Positions 35,971-44,947 of a stretch of DNA of 64,000 bases are shown here, one piece after another; positions within the stretch are counted from its first letter, which is position 1, and each line of letters begins with the position of its first letter. The notes beneath the pieces were generated by a model. The model was not told the origin of the DNA, did no database searches, and saw only the letters and a list, made by a program, of their open reading frames with translations. The DNA comes from Sphingomonas leidyi (GTDB lineage: Bacteria > Pseudomonadota > Alphaproteobacteria > Sphingomonadales > Sphingomonadaceae): NCBI RefSeq assembly GCF_011761945.1, contig NZ_JAASQV010000006.1, forward strand, positions 124,001 through 188,000, given 5' to 3'. Both the position numbers and the translations under genes were made by a program.

Positions 35971-36288
35971 TCAGGACTTTCGCGCGAGCGAAGGACGCCA
36001 AAGGGCGATGATGTCCTGCATCTCCTCGGCAAAGCCCAAGCTATCGATGTAGACGGCGCCGCGGTCGTTCTGCCCGAGGAAGCCGATAACGCTGGTGATG
36101 TCGTTGGCGATGGCGATATCGAGGCCGAAGAGATCGGCAATCTCGAAATGGCCGAGATCGGGGCCATTCCACCAAGCCATCAGGAAGTTCGCGACGCGGC
36201 GCGCCTGGCCGGTGTCGCTCATCGCGATTGGGATCAGGCGCGTCAGCGCCGCGCGCGCGGAATCATAGTCGGTCTGGATCGAAGTCAT
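35971..36288 (-). CDS. DUF7673-like hypothetical protein
   Basis: Protein of 105 residues with AMSDTGQARRVANFLMAWWN and IANDITSVIGFLGQND, as in small plasmid proteins I associate with DUF7673. Mostly helical, function unknown. The ATG at 36288 is chosen for its natural N-terminus (MTSIQTDYDSARAAL). It belongs to a run of leftward small genes. Confidence 0.6.
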   Translation of the reverse strand: MTSIQTDYDSARAALTRLIPIAMSDTGQARRVANFLMAWWNGPDLGHFEIADLFGLDIAIANDITSVIGFLGQNDRGAVYIDSLGFAEEMQDIIALWRPSLARKS

Positions 36289-36353
36289 CGGCGGGCTCCC
36301 GGATGACAAGCTATCGGGATGCGTGCGCTGCGCAAAGGACTTCCCGCTGCCCC

Positions 36354-37052
36354 TCAGAGACGCAGCGGCGCTGGCATCGCCAGCCATTCGGGCTGATCGT
36401 CCGCGATCGGAAGGTCGAACTTCGCGGCCTCGGTCTCGCTGAACACGGTCGCCCGCGCAAGGCTGCCGAAGCCGTCCTCATTGTTCCAGAAGCTGAGGCC
36501 GGGTTCGCCGTTGCGCGTGGCAAGGACAAAACCGTCCGCGCCTTCGTCGCTCGCCCGGGCGATGGCACGATCGAGCATCAGCGAGGTGTGGCCATATTCG
36601 ATCGTGTCGGCGGTTATCGCGACATAGCCGCCGCCAAACTCGCCGGCGCGCAGTCTGTCGCAATCCGACGCCCACTCGAAACCGAACGGCAATGCCGACG
36701 GGGCGCAGCGCTGGATGAGCTTGGCCGCGGTCTCCACGCCGAACTGCTCGCCCGATAAGAAGACCACGACCACGCCGTCCGCATCGGGCCCGGCGAAGTC
36801 GATGTCGAAATCTAGGCTCGGATAATTTTCGTCCCGGAAGAGGTCGAGCAGCCCGTCGAACGGGCTCTCCGGCGTGCGCGGGAAGAGCGCGGCGAAGTCC
36901 GCGCCCAGGTCGCGATAGTGGGCCTCGAGCACGTCGAGGCCTATCTCGGCATCGTCGATCATCTCGATCGCGCCGACGACGCGGTGAAGAAGATCGGCCT
37001 CAGCGCTGGTGACCGCAATGCCGAACGCGGCCTTGGTATAGCTATTGGACAT
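36354..37052 (-). CDS. Hypothetical protein
   Basis: Acidic protein of 232 residues starting MSNSYTKAAFGIAVTSAEAD. It has strand-like stretches (ADGVVVVFLSGEQFGVETAA, EFGGGYVAITADTIEYGHTS) and looks cytoplasmic. No family is recognised. It overlaps the preceding gene by 11 bp, which shows translational coupling. Confidence 0.65.
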   Translation of the reverse strand: MSNSYTKAAFGIAVTSAEADLLHRVVGAIEMIDDAEIGLDVLEAHYRDLGADFAALFPRTPESPFDGLLDLFRDENYPSLDFDIDFAGPDADGVVVVFLSGEQFGVETAAKLIQRCAPSALPFGFEWASDCDRLRAGEFGGGYVAITADTIEYGHTSLMLDRAIARASDEGADGFVLATRNGEPGLSFWNNEDGFGSLARATVFSETEAAKFDLPIADDQPEWLAMPAPLRL

Positions 37053-37530
37053 GACGGCCTCCGTGGCTGGCGGGGTTGTCGGCATCGACACCGCGGACGA
37101 CGAGCGGCGGCACGGTGAATTCGGCAGTATCGAAATGCGCGAGGACGGCCTCGAACGAGCCGAGCATCTCGATCTTGCTTCGGCTGATGACGACCTCGTC
37201 ATCCTCGGTGACCGCGTAGGACGTGATGCGCTCGTCGCCGGTCGAAACGACGCGTTCAGGTCCCCACTGGCCGGAATAGCCGCCGCACCATCGAACGAAG
37301 GGCAATCGATGGGAAAGGCACCAGCTTTCGAGATCGTCGAAGCTGCCGCCGGCCACCTCATGGGCGAAGAGGCTGCGCGGCTCACCCGCGACATGATGAT
37401 GCGCTTCGAAAGGCTCGCCGTCCCATTCGATGGCGAGTCGCTCGCTTGCGATGATGTCGACCAGCTCGTCGAACTCGGCGGCGTTGAGCGTGCCTCCGAC
37501 GATGATCGAGGCGGATACGCGATCGGCCAT
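37042..37530 (-). CDS. Hypothetical protein
   Basis: Acidic protein of 162 residues starting MADRVSASIIVGGTLNAAEF. It contains ERLAIEWDGEPFEAHHHVAG and LPFVRWCGGYSGQWGPERVV. No family is recognised. An AGGAGGTCC site lies before the ATG. It is the upstream partner of the 36354 gene, with an 11-bp overlap. Confidence 0.65.
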   Translation of the reverse strand: MADRVSASIIVGGTLNAAEFDELVDIIASERLAIEWDGEPFEAHHHVAGEPRSLFAHEVAGGSFDDLESWCLSHRLPFVRWCGGYSGQWGPERVVSTGDERITSYAVTEDDEVVISRSKIEMLGSFEAVLAHFDTAEFTVPPLVVRGVDADNPASHGGRHVQ

Positions 37531-37645
37531 ATGGACCTCCTTCGGTTGTGCGCGCCTCGGCGCGCATGAATTGACCGGCACGCGCTCGGCCGCCCCGCCC
37601 GGGACGGACGCATGCTGCCCGGCCTCGGTTGCGGAGCATTGCGGC

Positions 37646-37840
37646 TTATCCGCCGCTGCGCCGCATCCGGTGCTGGACGTGGCGGGCTGCGCCTTCGGCG
37701 CTGCTGATCGCCTTGCCGGCGGCCGACGCCGCCTGGCGGGCGCCAGCCTGGCGGAGAAGAGTCCGCGCTTCGCGCAGTCGTTCGACCGCGATGGCGATGG
37801 CCTGCCCGTGCTCGGGCGTGGCCGGGGTGATCCGGCGCAT
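37646..37840 (-). CDS. Small basic helical protein
   Basis: Protein of 64 residues starting MRRITPATPEHGQAIAIAVE, strongly helical and rich in Ala and Arg (RLREARTLLRQAGARQAASA). GGAATGATATG precedes the reading frame. No family is recognised. It may bind nucleic acid, judging only from charge. Confidence 0.55.
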   Translation of the reverse strand: MRRITPATPEHGQAIAIAVERLREARTLLRQAGARQAASAAGKAISSAEGAARHVQHRMRRSGG

Positions 37841-37879
37841 ATCATTCCTCCGAAAGGGATGGAGCGGCGCGCGAGGCAC

Positions 37880-38230
37880 CTAATCGTCTTCGGGCAGCAT
37901 GATCGTCATGACCCGTGTCGTGACATCGGGGTCGCCCGGATCCTCGGAGCCCCATTCGAGCGAGCGATCATAATAGTCGATCGCAAAGCGGATCGCCCTG
38001 CCCCTGAACAGGACCTCGCCGCGGCGGCGTTCATCGCGCTCGTCGGCCGCGAAGGCGCACCGGTCGATCGCCATCAGCAATTCGCCATGGGCGCGCAGCG
38101 TCGCGTCGGGGTCTGAGCCTTCGGCGAGCGCCGCTGCGCAAGCGGCGGTGATGACGATCCGCGCCGCCGGATCGAGACCTTGCCGGACGCGATCGTTGAG
38201 CGTGGCGATGCGGGAGAGCTGGTCTGTCAT
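37880..38230 (-). CDS. DUF3768 family protein
   Basis: Protein of 116 residues. RIATLNDRVRQGLDPAARIV and IDYYDRSLEWGSEDPGDPDV with TTRVMTIMLPED fit DUF3768, a family of unknown function common on alphaproteobacterial plasmids. The start overlaps the stop of the PP-loop gene as ATGA. Confidence 0.85.
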   Translation of the reverse strand: MTDQLSRIATLNDRVRQGLDPAARIVITAACAAALAEGSDPDATLRAHGELLMAIDRCAFAADERDERRRGEVLFRGRAIRFAIDYYDRSLEWGSEDPGDPDVTTRVMTIMLPEDD

Positions 38231-39192
38231 TCTGCCTCCATCAGGCCGGCATTGAAGGTCGCGATCCAGGCTTCCATCGTCGGACGCTCTGAGACCGGCA
38301 CGAGGCTGGCCGCGTCCTGGAAACGGATCAGGTTGGTCGGGGCGTCGCGGCGGATCGCCGCGATCTCGGCCTCGGGAAGGAGCCGCTCCGCCCGGATAAA
38401 GTCGGTAATCTTGCCCGGCTTGGTCTTGGTCGAGCGGCGCCACAGGCCTTCGACGGACCGGAGCCGGGGCTCGGCTCGGGCCTCGATCAGGACAATCAGG
38501 CGCAGGCACCAGGAGGGAAGCGCGCGAACCTCGTCAGGCCGGATCGCTCCGCAAAAGAAGCAGCTTGATTTGGGAGGCACCGGCAGGCCGGCCGAGACGA
38601 TGCGCGCCACGCAGCGATCGCGGGTCCAGCCCCATTCGCGCAGCGGATAGCGGCACTCGAACAGGGGGTCGTCGATGGCGGAGGCGTGCGCGTAGCGACG
38701 ACTGTCGGCGGGCGACGCATCGTAGCCGATCAGGCGAACGACCTTCTGACCGCGAGACCAGGCGGTCTGCGCCGGCGCCCAGTCGCGAAGGTAGGCATCC
38801 TGCGGCGCGACCTTCCATTTGAGCGAGCAGCTATGTCGGCCCAGGCTGATGCTGGGAAGCGTTGCGTTGGTGAGCACATTGGCCAGGATCGAGTAGTAAG
38901 GCGGCCAGTGTTTGAAGCGTCGGGGAACGTACCGGACAATCTCATAGGGGATGCCGCGCGCCGCCATCCACGCCGCCATCATCTCCTGATAGGCATAGGT
39001 CTCGGGCTTCTCGGCCCCGGGATCGGCGGACAGGACGAGATCAGGAGCCTCGCCGCGGGCCTCCAGCTCCACGAGCAGCGCGGTGGAATCGACGCCGATA
39101 CCGTAGGCGAGGACGACCGGTGGCGGGGCGGAAACCAGGATGTAGTCGGGAGACCGGGCCATCCCGGCCTCGGCGTGAGGAAAAGCGGACAT
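38227..39192 (-). CDS. PP-loop ATPase, PAPS reductase family (first copy)
   Basis: Protein of 321 residues of the adenine-nucleotide alpha-hydrolase superfamily. The PP-loop is VLAYGIGVDSTALLVELEAR near residue 30, a variant in which IGVDS replaces GGxDS. A later CSLKWKVAPQDAYLRDW and a Cys-rich SSCFFCGAIRP could hold a metal or Fe-S cluster. Relatives include PAPS reductase and DndC, which activate a substrate with ATP. It lies two genes from a Mom-like enzyme. A role in nucleic acid modification is inferred from context. Confidence 0.78.
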   Translation of the reverse strand: MSAFPHAEAGMARSPDYILVSAPPPVVLAYGIGVDSTALLVELEARGEAPDLVLSADPGAEKPETYAYQEMMAAWMAARGIPYEIVRYVPRRFKHWPPYYSILANVLTNATLPSISLGRHSCSLKWKVAPQDAYLRDWAPAQTAWSRGQKVVRLIGYDASPADSRRYAHASAIDDPLFECRYPLREWGWTRDRCVARIVSAGLPVPPKSSCFFCGAIRPDEVRALPSWCLRLIVLIEARAEPRLRSVEGLWRRSTKTKPGKITDFIRAERLLPEAEIAAIRRDAPTNLIRFQDAASLVPVSERPTMEAWIATFNAGLMEAE

Positions 39193-39253
39193 GAAGGATG
39201 GCCTCGGATCTTGAAGGCGGTCATCGCCTCCGATCCTCCAGACCCCCCTCCCC

Positions 39254-39634
39254 TCATTCCTGGCGGCTGGGCTCGCCCAGGAGGATGACGGCGATCGACG
39301 GCTTGTCATCGGCATCGAGCTTGCGGCTGTCGAACACCTGTCGGCCGCCGAGGCCGATCGTCAGCATCTCGAAGGTCGGCGAGATGCCGCCGTTGGCGTT
39401 CGCGATGTTCGTGCCGTGATCGTGATACTGGATGTCGACGAAGCTGGGCGGCGCGCCGCGCTTGTGCTCGCCGAAGAAGAACGTGACCCTTCGCCCGTCC
39501 GACGTCTTCGCCGTTATCGTGAAGTTGCCGTCGGGGATGTCGACCGGAAGCGTCGGCACGTCGTTGAACCGGGCAAAGCCGATGCTCTCGGCATCGGCCG
39601 CCGTCATGACGGGGAGGGTCGTGATGTCAGCCAT
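39254..39634 (-). CDS. Hypothetical protein
   Basis: Protein of 126 residues, beta-rich, starting MADITTLPVMTAADAESIGF. It has NFTITAKTSDGRRVTFFFGE and SFVDIQYHDHGTNIANANGG. No family is recognised. Its start overlaps the end of the Mom-like gene by 8 bp, and it may serve the same pathway. Confidence 0.6.
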   Translation of the reverse strand: MADITTLPVMTAADAESIGFARFNDVPTLPVDIPDGNFTITAKTSDGRRVTFFFGEHKRGAPPSFVDIQYHDHGTNIANANGGISPTFEMLTIGLGGRQVFDSRKLDADDKPSIAVILLGEPSRQE

Positions 39635-40451
39635 GGTTGGTCTCCGCATCGACAGGAAAGAGCGGCAGCGTGGGGTGCCGGATCGGAAGAGCCTTGGGAT
39701 AGGGCAACCGGGGGAGCGCGCGGCCTCGGCGGCGCGCCTCTCGGGTGAGCTCGAAGCAATAGGCATAGAGCCCGGCTTGCTGGTGGGCGAGGAGATGCCG
39801 CTCGCGTTGAAGCCGCCAGAGCCAGCGGCGCGGCTCCTCGCCTATCGACGGCCTCGGGACGCCGAGCGCGACCAGCTGGTCGATCGCACCAGCATGTCCT
39901 TGCTCGCCGAGACGAATTTTTGAGAGGGTCCGTCCCGAGATGGTGATGTCGCCGACGCGGAGCATGGTACGCGGCCTCGTGATCGCCCGGTGCGCGGCCG
40001 AGAGCGCGCAATAGACCCGGCCAATATGCCCGGCGCCGGGGTCGCTATACGAGACCACGGCCTCGATTCCCGGCCGTTCACGGCGGAGGTGCCGGAAGGC
40101 GCGCGCCACGAAGAAGCTCTCGCCGTTCTGCGGCACTGCGTCGGTCAGGATGAGACGGGCCAGGACGCAGCCGCGTGCGGGATCGTCGAAGCCGGTGTGG
40201 CGTGAGATCACGGCGCCGGTGGTCGGCACTGCGAAAACGGCGACGCCTTCGAGAGCACCACTGCGATCGAACAGGCCGACAGCGACTTGGGCCGCCGGAT
40301 AGGTCGGGAGGTAGTGGTGCCGTGCGATGAACGCGCGCGCCACGGCATGGTCGATGACCTCGACCCGATAGGCGCTTGGATCGATGAGCTCGAGGTCGCG
40401 CGCCCATAGCGCGCGCCGCTCGCGCCATCGCTGGCTGCGGTCGGTTTGCAT
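39627..40451 (-). CDS. Mom-like GNAT family DNA-modification protein
   Basis: Protein of 274 residues resembling phage Mu Mom. In Mu, Mom turns adenine in DNA into N6-methylcarbamoyl-adenine and so protects it from restriction. Family marks are VARAFIARHHYLPTYPAAQV near residue 33, GLFDRSGALEGVAVFAVPTT, RLILTDAVPQNGESFFVARA and IEAVVSYSDPGAGHIGRVYC. The fold is GNAT-like. It lies between two PP-loop ATPase genes on the same strand, all in short spacing or overlap. That it modifies this plasmid's DNA is inference. Confidence 0.78.
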   Translation of the reverse strand: MQTDRSQRWRERRALWARDLELIDPSAYRVEVIDHAVARAFIARHHYLPTYPAAQVAVGLFDRSGALEGVAVFAVPTTGAVISRHTGFDDPARGCVLARLILTDAVPQNGESFFVARAFRHLRRERPGIEAVVSYSDPGAGHIGRVYCALSAAHRAITRPRTMLRVGDITISGRTLSKIRLGEQGHAGAIDQLVALGVPRPSIGEEPRRWLWRLQRERHLLAHQQAGLYAYCFELTREARRRGRALPRLPYPKALPIRHPTLPLFPVDAETNHG

Positions 40452-40469
40452 GAGGTGATGATCCGAAGG

Positions 40470-40793
40470 TCAGAGCAGACGAGGCTGACGGGCGTGATCG
40501 TCCAGCATTTGCCGTGCGAAGCGCTCGGCGCCCGCCTGGTCGGTTGATGGGAGCAGGTCGTGTGTGCAAAGCAGGCGAAAGCTATGATCGCGTTCCATCG
40601 CGCACAGCCATCGATCACGGCCCTCGACATCCACCATCGTGAGGGCGAGGCACCGCGACCCGGCATAAGGGTTGGTGTCGATCGGATCGCCGGCGAAGCC
40701 GGCCAGCGACCAGAAGCGCCAGCCGAGCGGCGGCTGATCCTCGATCTCGGCGGTGAGGCGACATTGGCCGATGGCGACATCGATCGCCGTCAT
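40470..40793 (-). CDS. Hypothetical protein
   Basis: Protein of 107 residues starting MTAIDVAIGQCRLTAEIEDQ. LGWRFWSLAGFAGDPIDTNP and WLCAMERDHSFRLLCTHDLL look globular. No family is recognised. Its start overlaps the stop of the second PP-loop gene (ATGA), and the Mom-like gene follows 18 bp later, so it sits inside the putative modification operon. Confidence 0.6.
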   Translation of the reverse strand: MTAIDVAIGQCRLTAEIEDQPPLGWRFWSLAGFAGDPIDTNPYAGSRCLALTMVDVEGRDRWLCAMERDHSFRLLCTHDLLPSTDQAGAERFARQMLDDHARQPRLL

Positions 40794-41941
40794 CGCGCGG
40801 CCTTCCGTGGCGCGACCGCGAGAAGCTCGGCAAATCGCTCCATGATCGAAACCGCGGTGGGAAATCGGTCTGGCAGGGAATGGCGTGCCAGGATCGGGCG
40901 CCGGGCCGCGGCAATGTCCTCGGCCTCGGCCGGAGTGGGCAGCCGGGGCGGCCAACCTTTGACGTATCGCAGACCTGGCGGCATCGACGCTTCTAGACGG
41001 CGGCGCTCGAGCTGGTCGGCCTTGGCGCGCGCGACGTCCGACCTGAGCCCGGCGCTCAGCAGCCGGGGCGCGACGTCGGCGAGCCACCGCGTCGGCTGGA
41101 AGGGGAACGTCGAACGAGCCTCGATGCCGACCAGTTCACGATAAACCTCGGCATTCGACGGCGCCGCTGCCGACGCCTCGAGGTCCTGCAGCGAGGCGAA
41201 AATGCAATAGCGACAGGACAGCCGGCTCGAGCCCCACGTCGAATAAGCTTCATGCAGCAGGATCCCGAGCATGCGGTGGGCGTGAAACACGTCGCTGCTC
41301 GTCCAGTCGGCAATCGGATGCCACGTCATCATCGTCGTTCCGTGCCGGTTCCCGGCCTTGGCGTACCGCTCGTCGGCCTTGGCGATCGGGATCGAGGCCC
41401 GGTTGTGGCTTTCGTCGCGGCGCAGCCCGAGAACGGAGATGATTTGTTCGCCCTGGTGCATTCGGGCAACCGCCGGTCCGATCACCGCCGCCTTCATTTC
41501 GGATTGGCAGAAGCGAAGCGATGCCGACGACCACGGTCCGATCAGATTATAGGTCTCGAGCGCCGCGTATCGCCGCTTGCCGCTCTCGAAACGCTGGATC
41601 CAGCGATCGACCAGGTCGCCCGCCGCTCGCCGGACGACAGTGAGCGGCATGCCCGCCTCGGCGGCGATGCGCTGGACGGTCTCCGGGGTCGTGGCCCATT
41701 CGGCACGGCCGAGATCGGCATGGATCGCCATCCGCCGTTCGCGCGGATGACCGACGAGATCGAGGAATAGGTTGACCGCGGCCATCGCGGCGCTCGAATC
41801 CTTTCCGCCCGACAGGTTGAAGACGATCCAGGCGCCGGCCCGGATAGCGCCGATGATTTCGGGCGTGAGGGCAATGCCCGGAAGCTCCGGGCTGATCATG
41901 TGCGATGAAGCCGCCGAGGCGAGGCGAGCGTGGTGGATCAT
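40790..41941 (-). CDS. PP-loop ATPase, PAPS reductase/DndC-like (second copy)
   Basis: Protein of 383 residues with a canonical PP-loop FNLSGGKDSSAAMAAV near residue 41. It also has HADLGRAEWATTPETVQRIA, typical for the PAPS reductase family, and ISVLGLRRDESHNRA. LSCRYCIFASLQDL has a CxxC pair. It is closer to DndC than the first copy. It shares an operon with the Mom-like gene and may activate or supply a group for nucleic acid modification. Substrate unknown. Confidence 0.82.
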   Translation of the reverse strand: MIHHARLASAASSHMISPELPGIALTPEIIGAIRAGAWIVFNLSGGKDSSAAMAAVNLFLDLVGHPRERRMAIHADLGRAEWATTPETVQRIAAEAGMPLTVVRRAAGDLVDRWIQRFESGKRRYAALETYNLIGPWSSASLRFCQSEMKAAVIGPAVARMHQGEQIISVLGLRRDESHNRASIPIAKADERYAKAGNRHGTTMMTWHPIADWTSSDVFHAHRMLGILLHEAYSTWGSSRLSCRYCIFASLQDLEASAAAPSNAEVYRELVGIEARSTFPFQPTRWLADVAPRLLSAGLRSDVARAKADQLERRRLEASMPPGLRYVKGWPPRLPTPAEAEDIAAARRPILARHSLPDRFPTAVSIMERFAELLAVAPRKAAR

Positions 41942-41979
41942 GGTCTGCTCCGGCGGCGAGAGGGCGAACGCGAGGCCGG

Positions 41980-42624
41980 TCAGGCGAACAGCCGATCCGC
42001 CTGGGTGACGGACGGCGAGAGCTGCAGGTCCCGCCGAAGCTGCTGCGCAAAGCGATCGGGGGCGAGCAGTGCAGTGACGGGCGCGAAGTGATTGCGCTGG
42101 CCGCAATAGTCGGTTCGGCCGCTGACGCGGCGGTAGAGAACCTCCCGATCCTGGCCCAGCCCGCCTAGCGAGAGCTGGACATAAACCTCGTCACCATGGA
42201 GCGTGATCTCGCCGGAGACCGCAGCACCGCCCTTGTTGGAGCGGACGGAGTAGCTCTCGGCCTCGAGGCCCAGGGCCTCGGCGAGCCGGCGCATCGCGGT
42301 CCGCCCTTCGGCATGGAAGGTGCGCTTCGCGGCCTCGTCATAGGCGACGCCGCGATAGGCGAGCGTGCGAAGCACAGGATGTCGGCGGATTTCGGCGATC
42401 TGGTCCATGCAGGTGCGGCGCAGGGCCATGCTGTCCGGGCGGCGCTCGGCTACCGACACGAGGTGCCTCACGAGCAGGATGACGGCTGCGTCGGTCTCAG
42501 CGTCCTTTCCGGCATTGCGACAGTCGGTGATCGCCGCGTGAATGGCGTGCAATCCTGCGCCGATGGTGGTCAGGGCGCTGGGGTCGAGCGCCTGCTGGTG
42601 GCGCATCGCGACATCGTAGGTCAT
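41980..42624 (-). CDS. Hypothetical protein
   Basis: Protein of 214 residues starting MTYDVAMRHQQALDPSALTT. It is helical at the N-terminus, with a beta-rich C-terminal part (AAVSGEITLHGDEVYVQLSL, EVLYRRVSGRTDYCGQRNHF). No family is recognised. It precedes the second PP-loop gene by 38 bp. A G-rich leader motif lies at 42667-42680, just upstream, so it may open the operon. Confidence 0.6.
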   Translation of the reverse strand: MTYDVAMRHQQALDPSALTTIGAGLHAIHAAITDCRNAGKDAETDAAVILLVRHLVSVAERRPDSMALRRTCMDQIAEIRRHPVLRTLAYRGVAYDEAAKRTFHAEGRTAMRRLAEALGLEAESYSVRSNKGGAAVSGEITLHGDEVYVQLSLGGLGQDREVLYRRVSGRTDYCGQRNHFAPVTALLAPDRFAQQLRRDLQLSPSVTQADRLFA

Positions 42625-42708
42625 GGACGGGGTACTCCGGTCTCAAGCGCAAATCCGCTCGACCAGCCCCTCCCCTCTCTTCTCCTTCACGCCGGCGGGC
42701 GTCGACGA

Positions 42709-43467
42709 TCAAGCAGCCGCCGGCAGGGGTATCGGGGCGCAGCGTCCGCTGCCGAGATTGATGAAAGCTCCGGCGTGACCGATCGACCCGCGACCGAGCA
42801 GGTCGAACAGGAGTGAGAGCGCGTGGCTCGCGACGATGCGGTTCACGAAGAGGGATTGTCGCTCCAGGGCCTCGGCGACCGAGCAGGATGGCGCGTCGTC
42901 GTCCGGCACGCTCTCGTCAGCGAGTTCCGGAAAATATTCGAGGACGGTGGGCAGGCGACGCTCGTTCCGGCGATGGGCAGCGGCGGGGCAGCCGATGATG
43001 TATTGGCCATCGCCGGCGCGGTTGCCGAGGTCCAGCCAATAGGCGGGTGCCTTGGACCCTCCACCGAGCGCGGCGCCGAGGGCGCGGCGAGCTGAGGCGG
43101 TATCGACGCAGCTGATCAGAATGTCCGCCCCCGATACATCGATCGCCTCGGGCGCTCGGCCGTGAACGGCTCGCCAGGCGAGACCGTGCGCAAGGTTGAT
43201 CCGCTCCGTCAGCGTATGGGCTTTGGAGTTGCCGAGATCGCAGCGGTAGAAGGGCTGCCGGCCGAGGTTCGCCTCGGTTACGACGTCATCGTCGACCACG
43301 ATCACATGAAGGGATCGCGACGAAATTGCGCGCAACGCCGTATCGAGCGAGGCGAGGCCCATCAGAATCTGGGCGCCATTTCCCCCGCACCCGATCAGAA
43401 CGACATTGATTACGCGGTGGTGGAGCCCTTCCGGCAGGAAGTGGCGATCACGTGTTTCAGGCGTCAT
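42709..43467 (-). CDS. PRTRC system ThiF family (E1-like) protein
   Basis: Protein of 252 residues with the E1/ThiF Rossmann fold. NVVLIGCGGNGAQILMGLAS is the ATP-binding loop near residue 22, VVDDDVVTEANLGRQPFY is the next conserved strand, and ISCVDTASARRAL follows. E1-like enzymes adenylate the C-terminus of ubiquitin-like proteins. It is the last gene of the PRTRC cassette and overlaps protein A by 11 bp. It is shorter than host ThiF and eukaryotic E1. Confidence 0.92.
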   Translation of the reverse strand: MTPETRDRHFLPEGLHHRVINVVLIGCGGNGAQILMGLASLDTALRAISSRSLHVIVVDDDVVTEANLGRQPFYRCDLGNSKAHTLTERINLAHGLAWRAVHGRAPEAIDVSGADILISCVDTASARRALGAALGGGSKAPAYWLDLGNRAGDGQYIIGCPAAAHRRNERRLPTVLEYFPELADESVPDDDAPSCSVAEALERQSLFVNRIVASHALSLLFDLLGRGSIGHAGAFINLGSGRCAPIPLPAAA

Positions 43468-44116
43468 GGCCGTATCCTTCGAAGGGGCTGCGCGGGAGCG
43501 GAAGAAACATCCCGCCGGCGCAAAGCCGAGAGGCAAACTCGGGACTGTCGGGACCGCCAAGGCGACCGATGACGAGCGCAATCTTGGTCGCGTGAGCGTC
43601 ATCGGCATCGTCCGTGGCGCTGAAGAAGGCCCGGCCATGGCCGTGGCTGTGGATATCGCAGACGATGTGGCGGTTCCCGGGCAGGACAGGTGTCCGATAG
43701 ACCAGGCGCGACGGCGTCGCCTGGTCGATCTGCGGGAAATCGAGAAGGAAGCGCCGATCGTCCTCGTCCCACACGATGAAGGCGGCCGCCTCATTGGGCA
43801 GCGCCGCGCCGAAATGATCGATGATCTGGGCCAAGAACGCCCGCGGTATCAGGCCGCACCGAAGGTTGGCGCGAGGCTCGCCCACGCTGCCATAGGGAAG
43901 GTAGGCGGCAATCGGCGGCGTGACAGGCACATCGAGCTCGAGCCACGGGCGCCTGACAATCAGGAAGACGCCGTCTCGGCCGATCGCGAGGCAATGGCCC
44001 GCGCGCGAAGCCCGTACCGCGTCCAGGCCGGGTGAGCTGCCGCTCGGCGGCGCAGGGAAGCACGGGACGGCCGCGAGCAAGGCAGCCGCCGTGGGGTCAT
44101 CGGCGAGAGCCGTCAT
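43457..44116 (-). CDS. PRTRC system protein A (JAB/MPN peptidase-like)
   Basis: Protein of 219 residues with an intact JAMM motif: His156, His158, Ser166 and Asp169 in IVCDIHSHGHGRAFFSATDD. JAB-domain proteins are zinc isopeptidases that remove or process ubiquitin-like proteins. The start overlaps protein B by 4 bp (ATGA). Within the cassette it would cleave the ubiquitin-like protein C from its target or mature it. That is known for the fold but not shown for PRTRC. Confidence 0.92.
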   Translation of the reverse strand: MTALADDPTAAALLAAVPCFPAPPSGSSPGLDAVRASRAGHCLAIGRDGVFLIVRRPWLELDVPVTPPIAAYLPYGSVGEPRANLRCGLIPRAFLAQIIDHFGAALPNEAAAFIVWDEDDRRFLLDFPQIDQATPSRLVYRTPVLPGNRHIVCDIHSHGHGRAFFSATDDADDAHATKIALVIGRLGGPDSPEFASRLCAGGMFLPLPRSPFEGYGHDA

Positions 44117-44940
44117 CGTCTCGTCCTTTCGATGAGTTGGCCAAGCGTCAGCGGCTCGATAGCCTTGCGGGACGATGCCGCAACCGACCGACGTTTGACG
44201 GCGAAAGCCTTGAGACGCCTGACCGGGAAGCGGGCGGCGCGGCGCGCCGCAAGGTCGTCCCAGAGGGAGATGAGTCCACCCTTGCCCGAGACCGTCTGGT
44301 CCTGCCCGTGATTGGGATGAGTCGACCAGGACTCGAACAATGCCCGCTCGAAGTCCGGGATGGCGGAGACGGACAGCGTTCCGGGCTTCGGGATATTCCC
44401 CCAGCAAAGCGTGCCGTCGGCGTAGACATTGAGGATCGGCGAATGGAAGACGATAGAGTCGGCAGTCGGCCGCTCATCCTCTCGAAGCGCGTAGACTCCC
44501 AGCGATCGCTTCGTGGCAACGAGCAGGTGGGCCGGGTAAGGGACCGAAACCACCGTTCTGGTGGAAAGAGCCTTCAGGCCGGCGAGCGGCGTGCTCAGAT
44601 TGAAGTAGGCCGGACGAACCTTCGCCGGGATCCACCACGCGAGGAGATCCTGGTGCGCAACGAGCACGTTGTGCGGGAGGAGCTCGGGCGCGGCGGCGCG
44701 ACCCAAGGCCTCGGACCATTGGCGCAGGTGCGCCCGTGTCAGCGGCGTGCCGGCGGCGATCCTCGGCCCGGCGTCGTCATCATGCTCGATGTGATGAAGG
44801 CTGGCGAACGCCCGCCCATCCTGGCCGGGAGCGCCGTAGCGCGTGCCGCTTCTCGCGGCCTCGGTTCGATAAAGCAGGATGGCGTTGGTCAGCACCAGCC
44901 CGCCGGCGGTGGCTTCGAATTGGGTCGAATGCTTTGACAT
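44113..44940 (-). CDS. PRTRC system protein B (prokaryotic E2-like)
   Basis: Protein of 275 residues of the PRTRC B family, which I associate with the prokaryotic E2 domain. Cys179 in NVYADGTLCWGNIPKPGTLS is the likely catalytic cysteine, in the position expected for an E2. Other conserved parts are LPHNVLVAHQDLLAWWIPAK and VSVPYPAHLLVATKRSLGVY. It would take the activated ubiquitin-like protein from the ThiF protein. It overlaps protein A and follows F by 7 bp. Confidence 0.9.
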   Translation of the reverse strand: MSKHSTQFEATAGGLVLTNAILLYRTEAARSGTRYGAPGQDGRAFASLHHIEHDDDAGPRIAAGTPLTRAHLRQWSEALGRAAAPELLPHNVLVAHQDLLAWWIPAKVRPAYFNLSTPLAGLKALSTRTVVSVPYPAHLLVATKRSLGVYALREDERPTADSIVFHSPILNVYADGTLCWGNIPKPGTLSVSAIPDFERALFESWSTHPNHGQDQTVSGKGGLISLWDDLAARRAARFPVRRLKAFAVKRRSVAASSRKAIEPLTLGQLIERTRR

Positions 44941-44947
44941 GGCTGCC

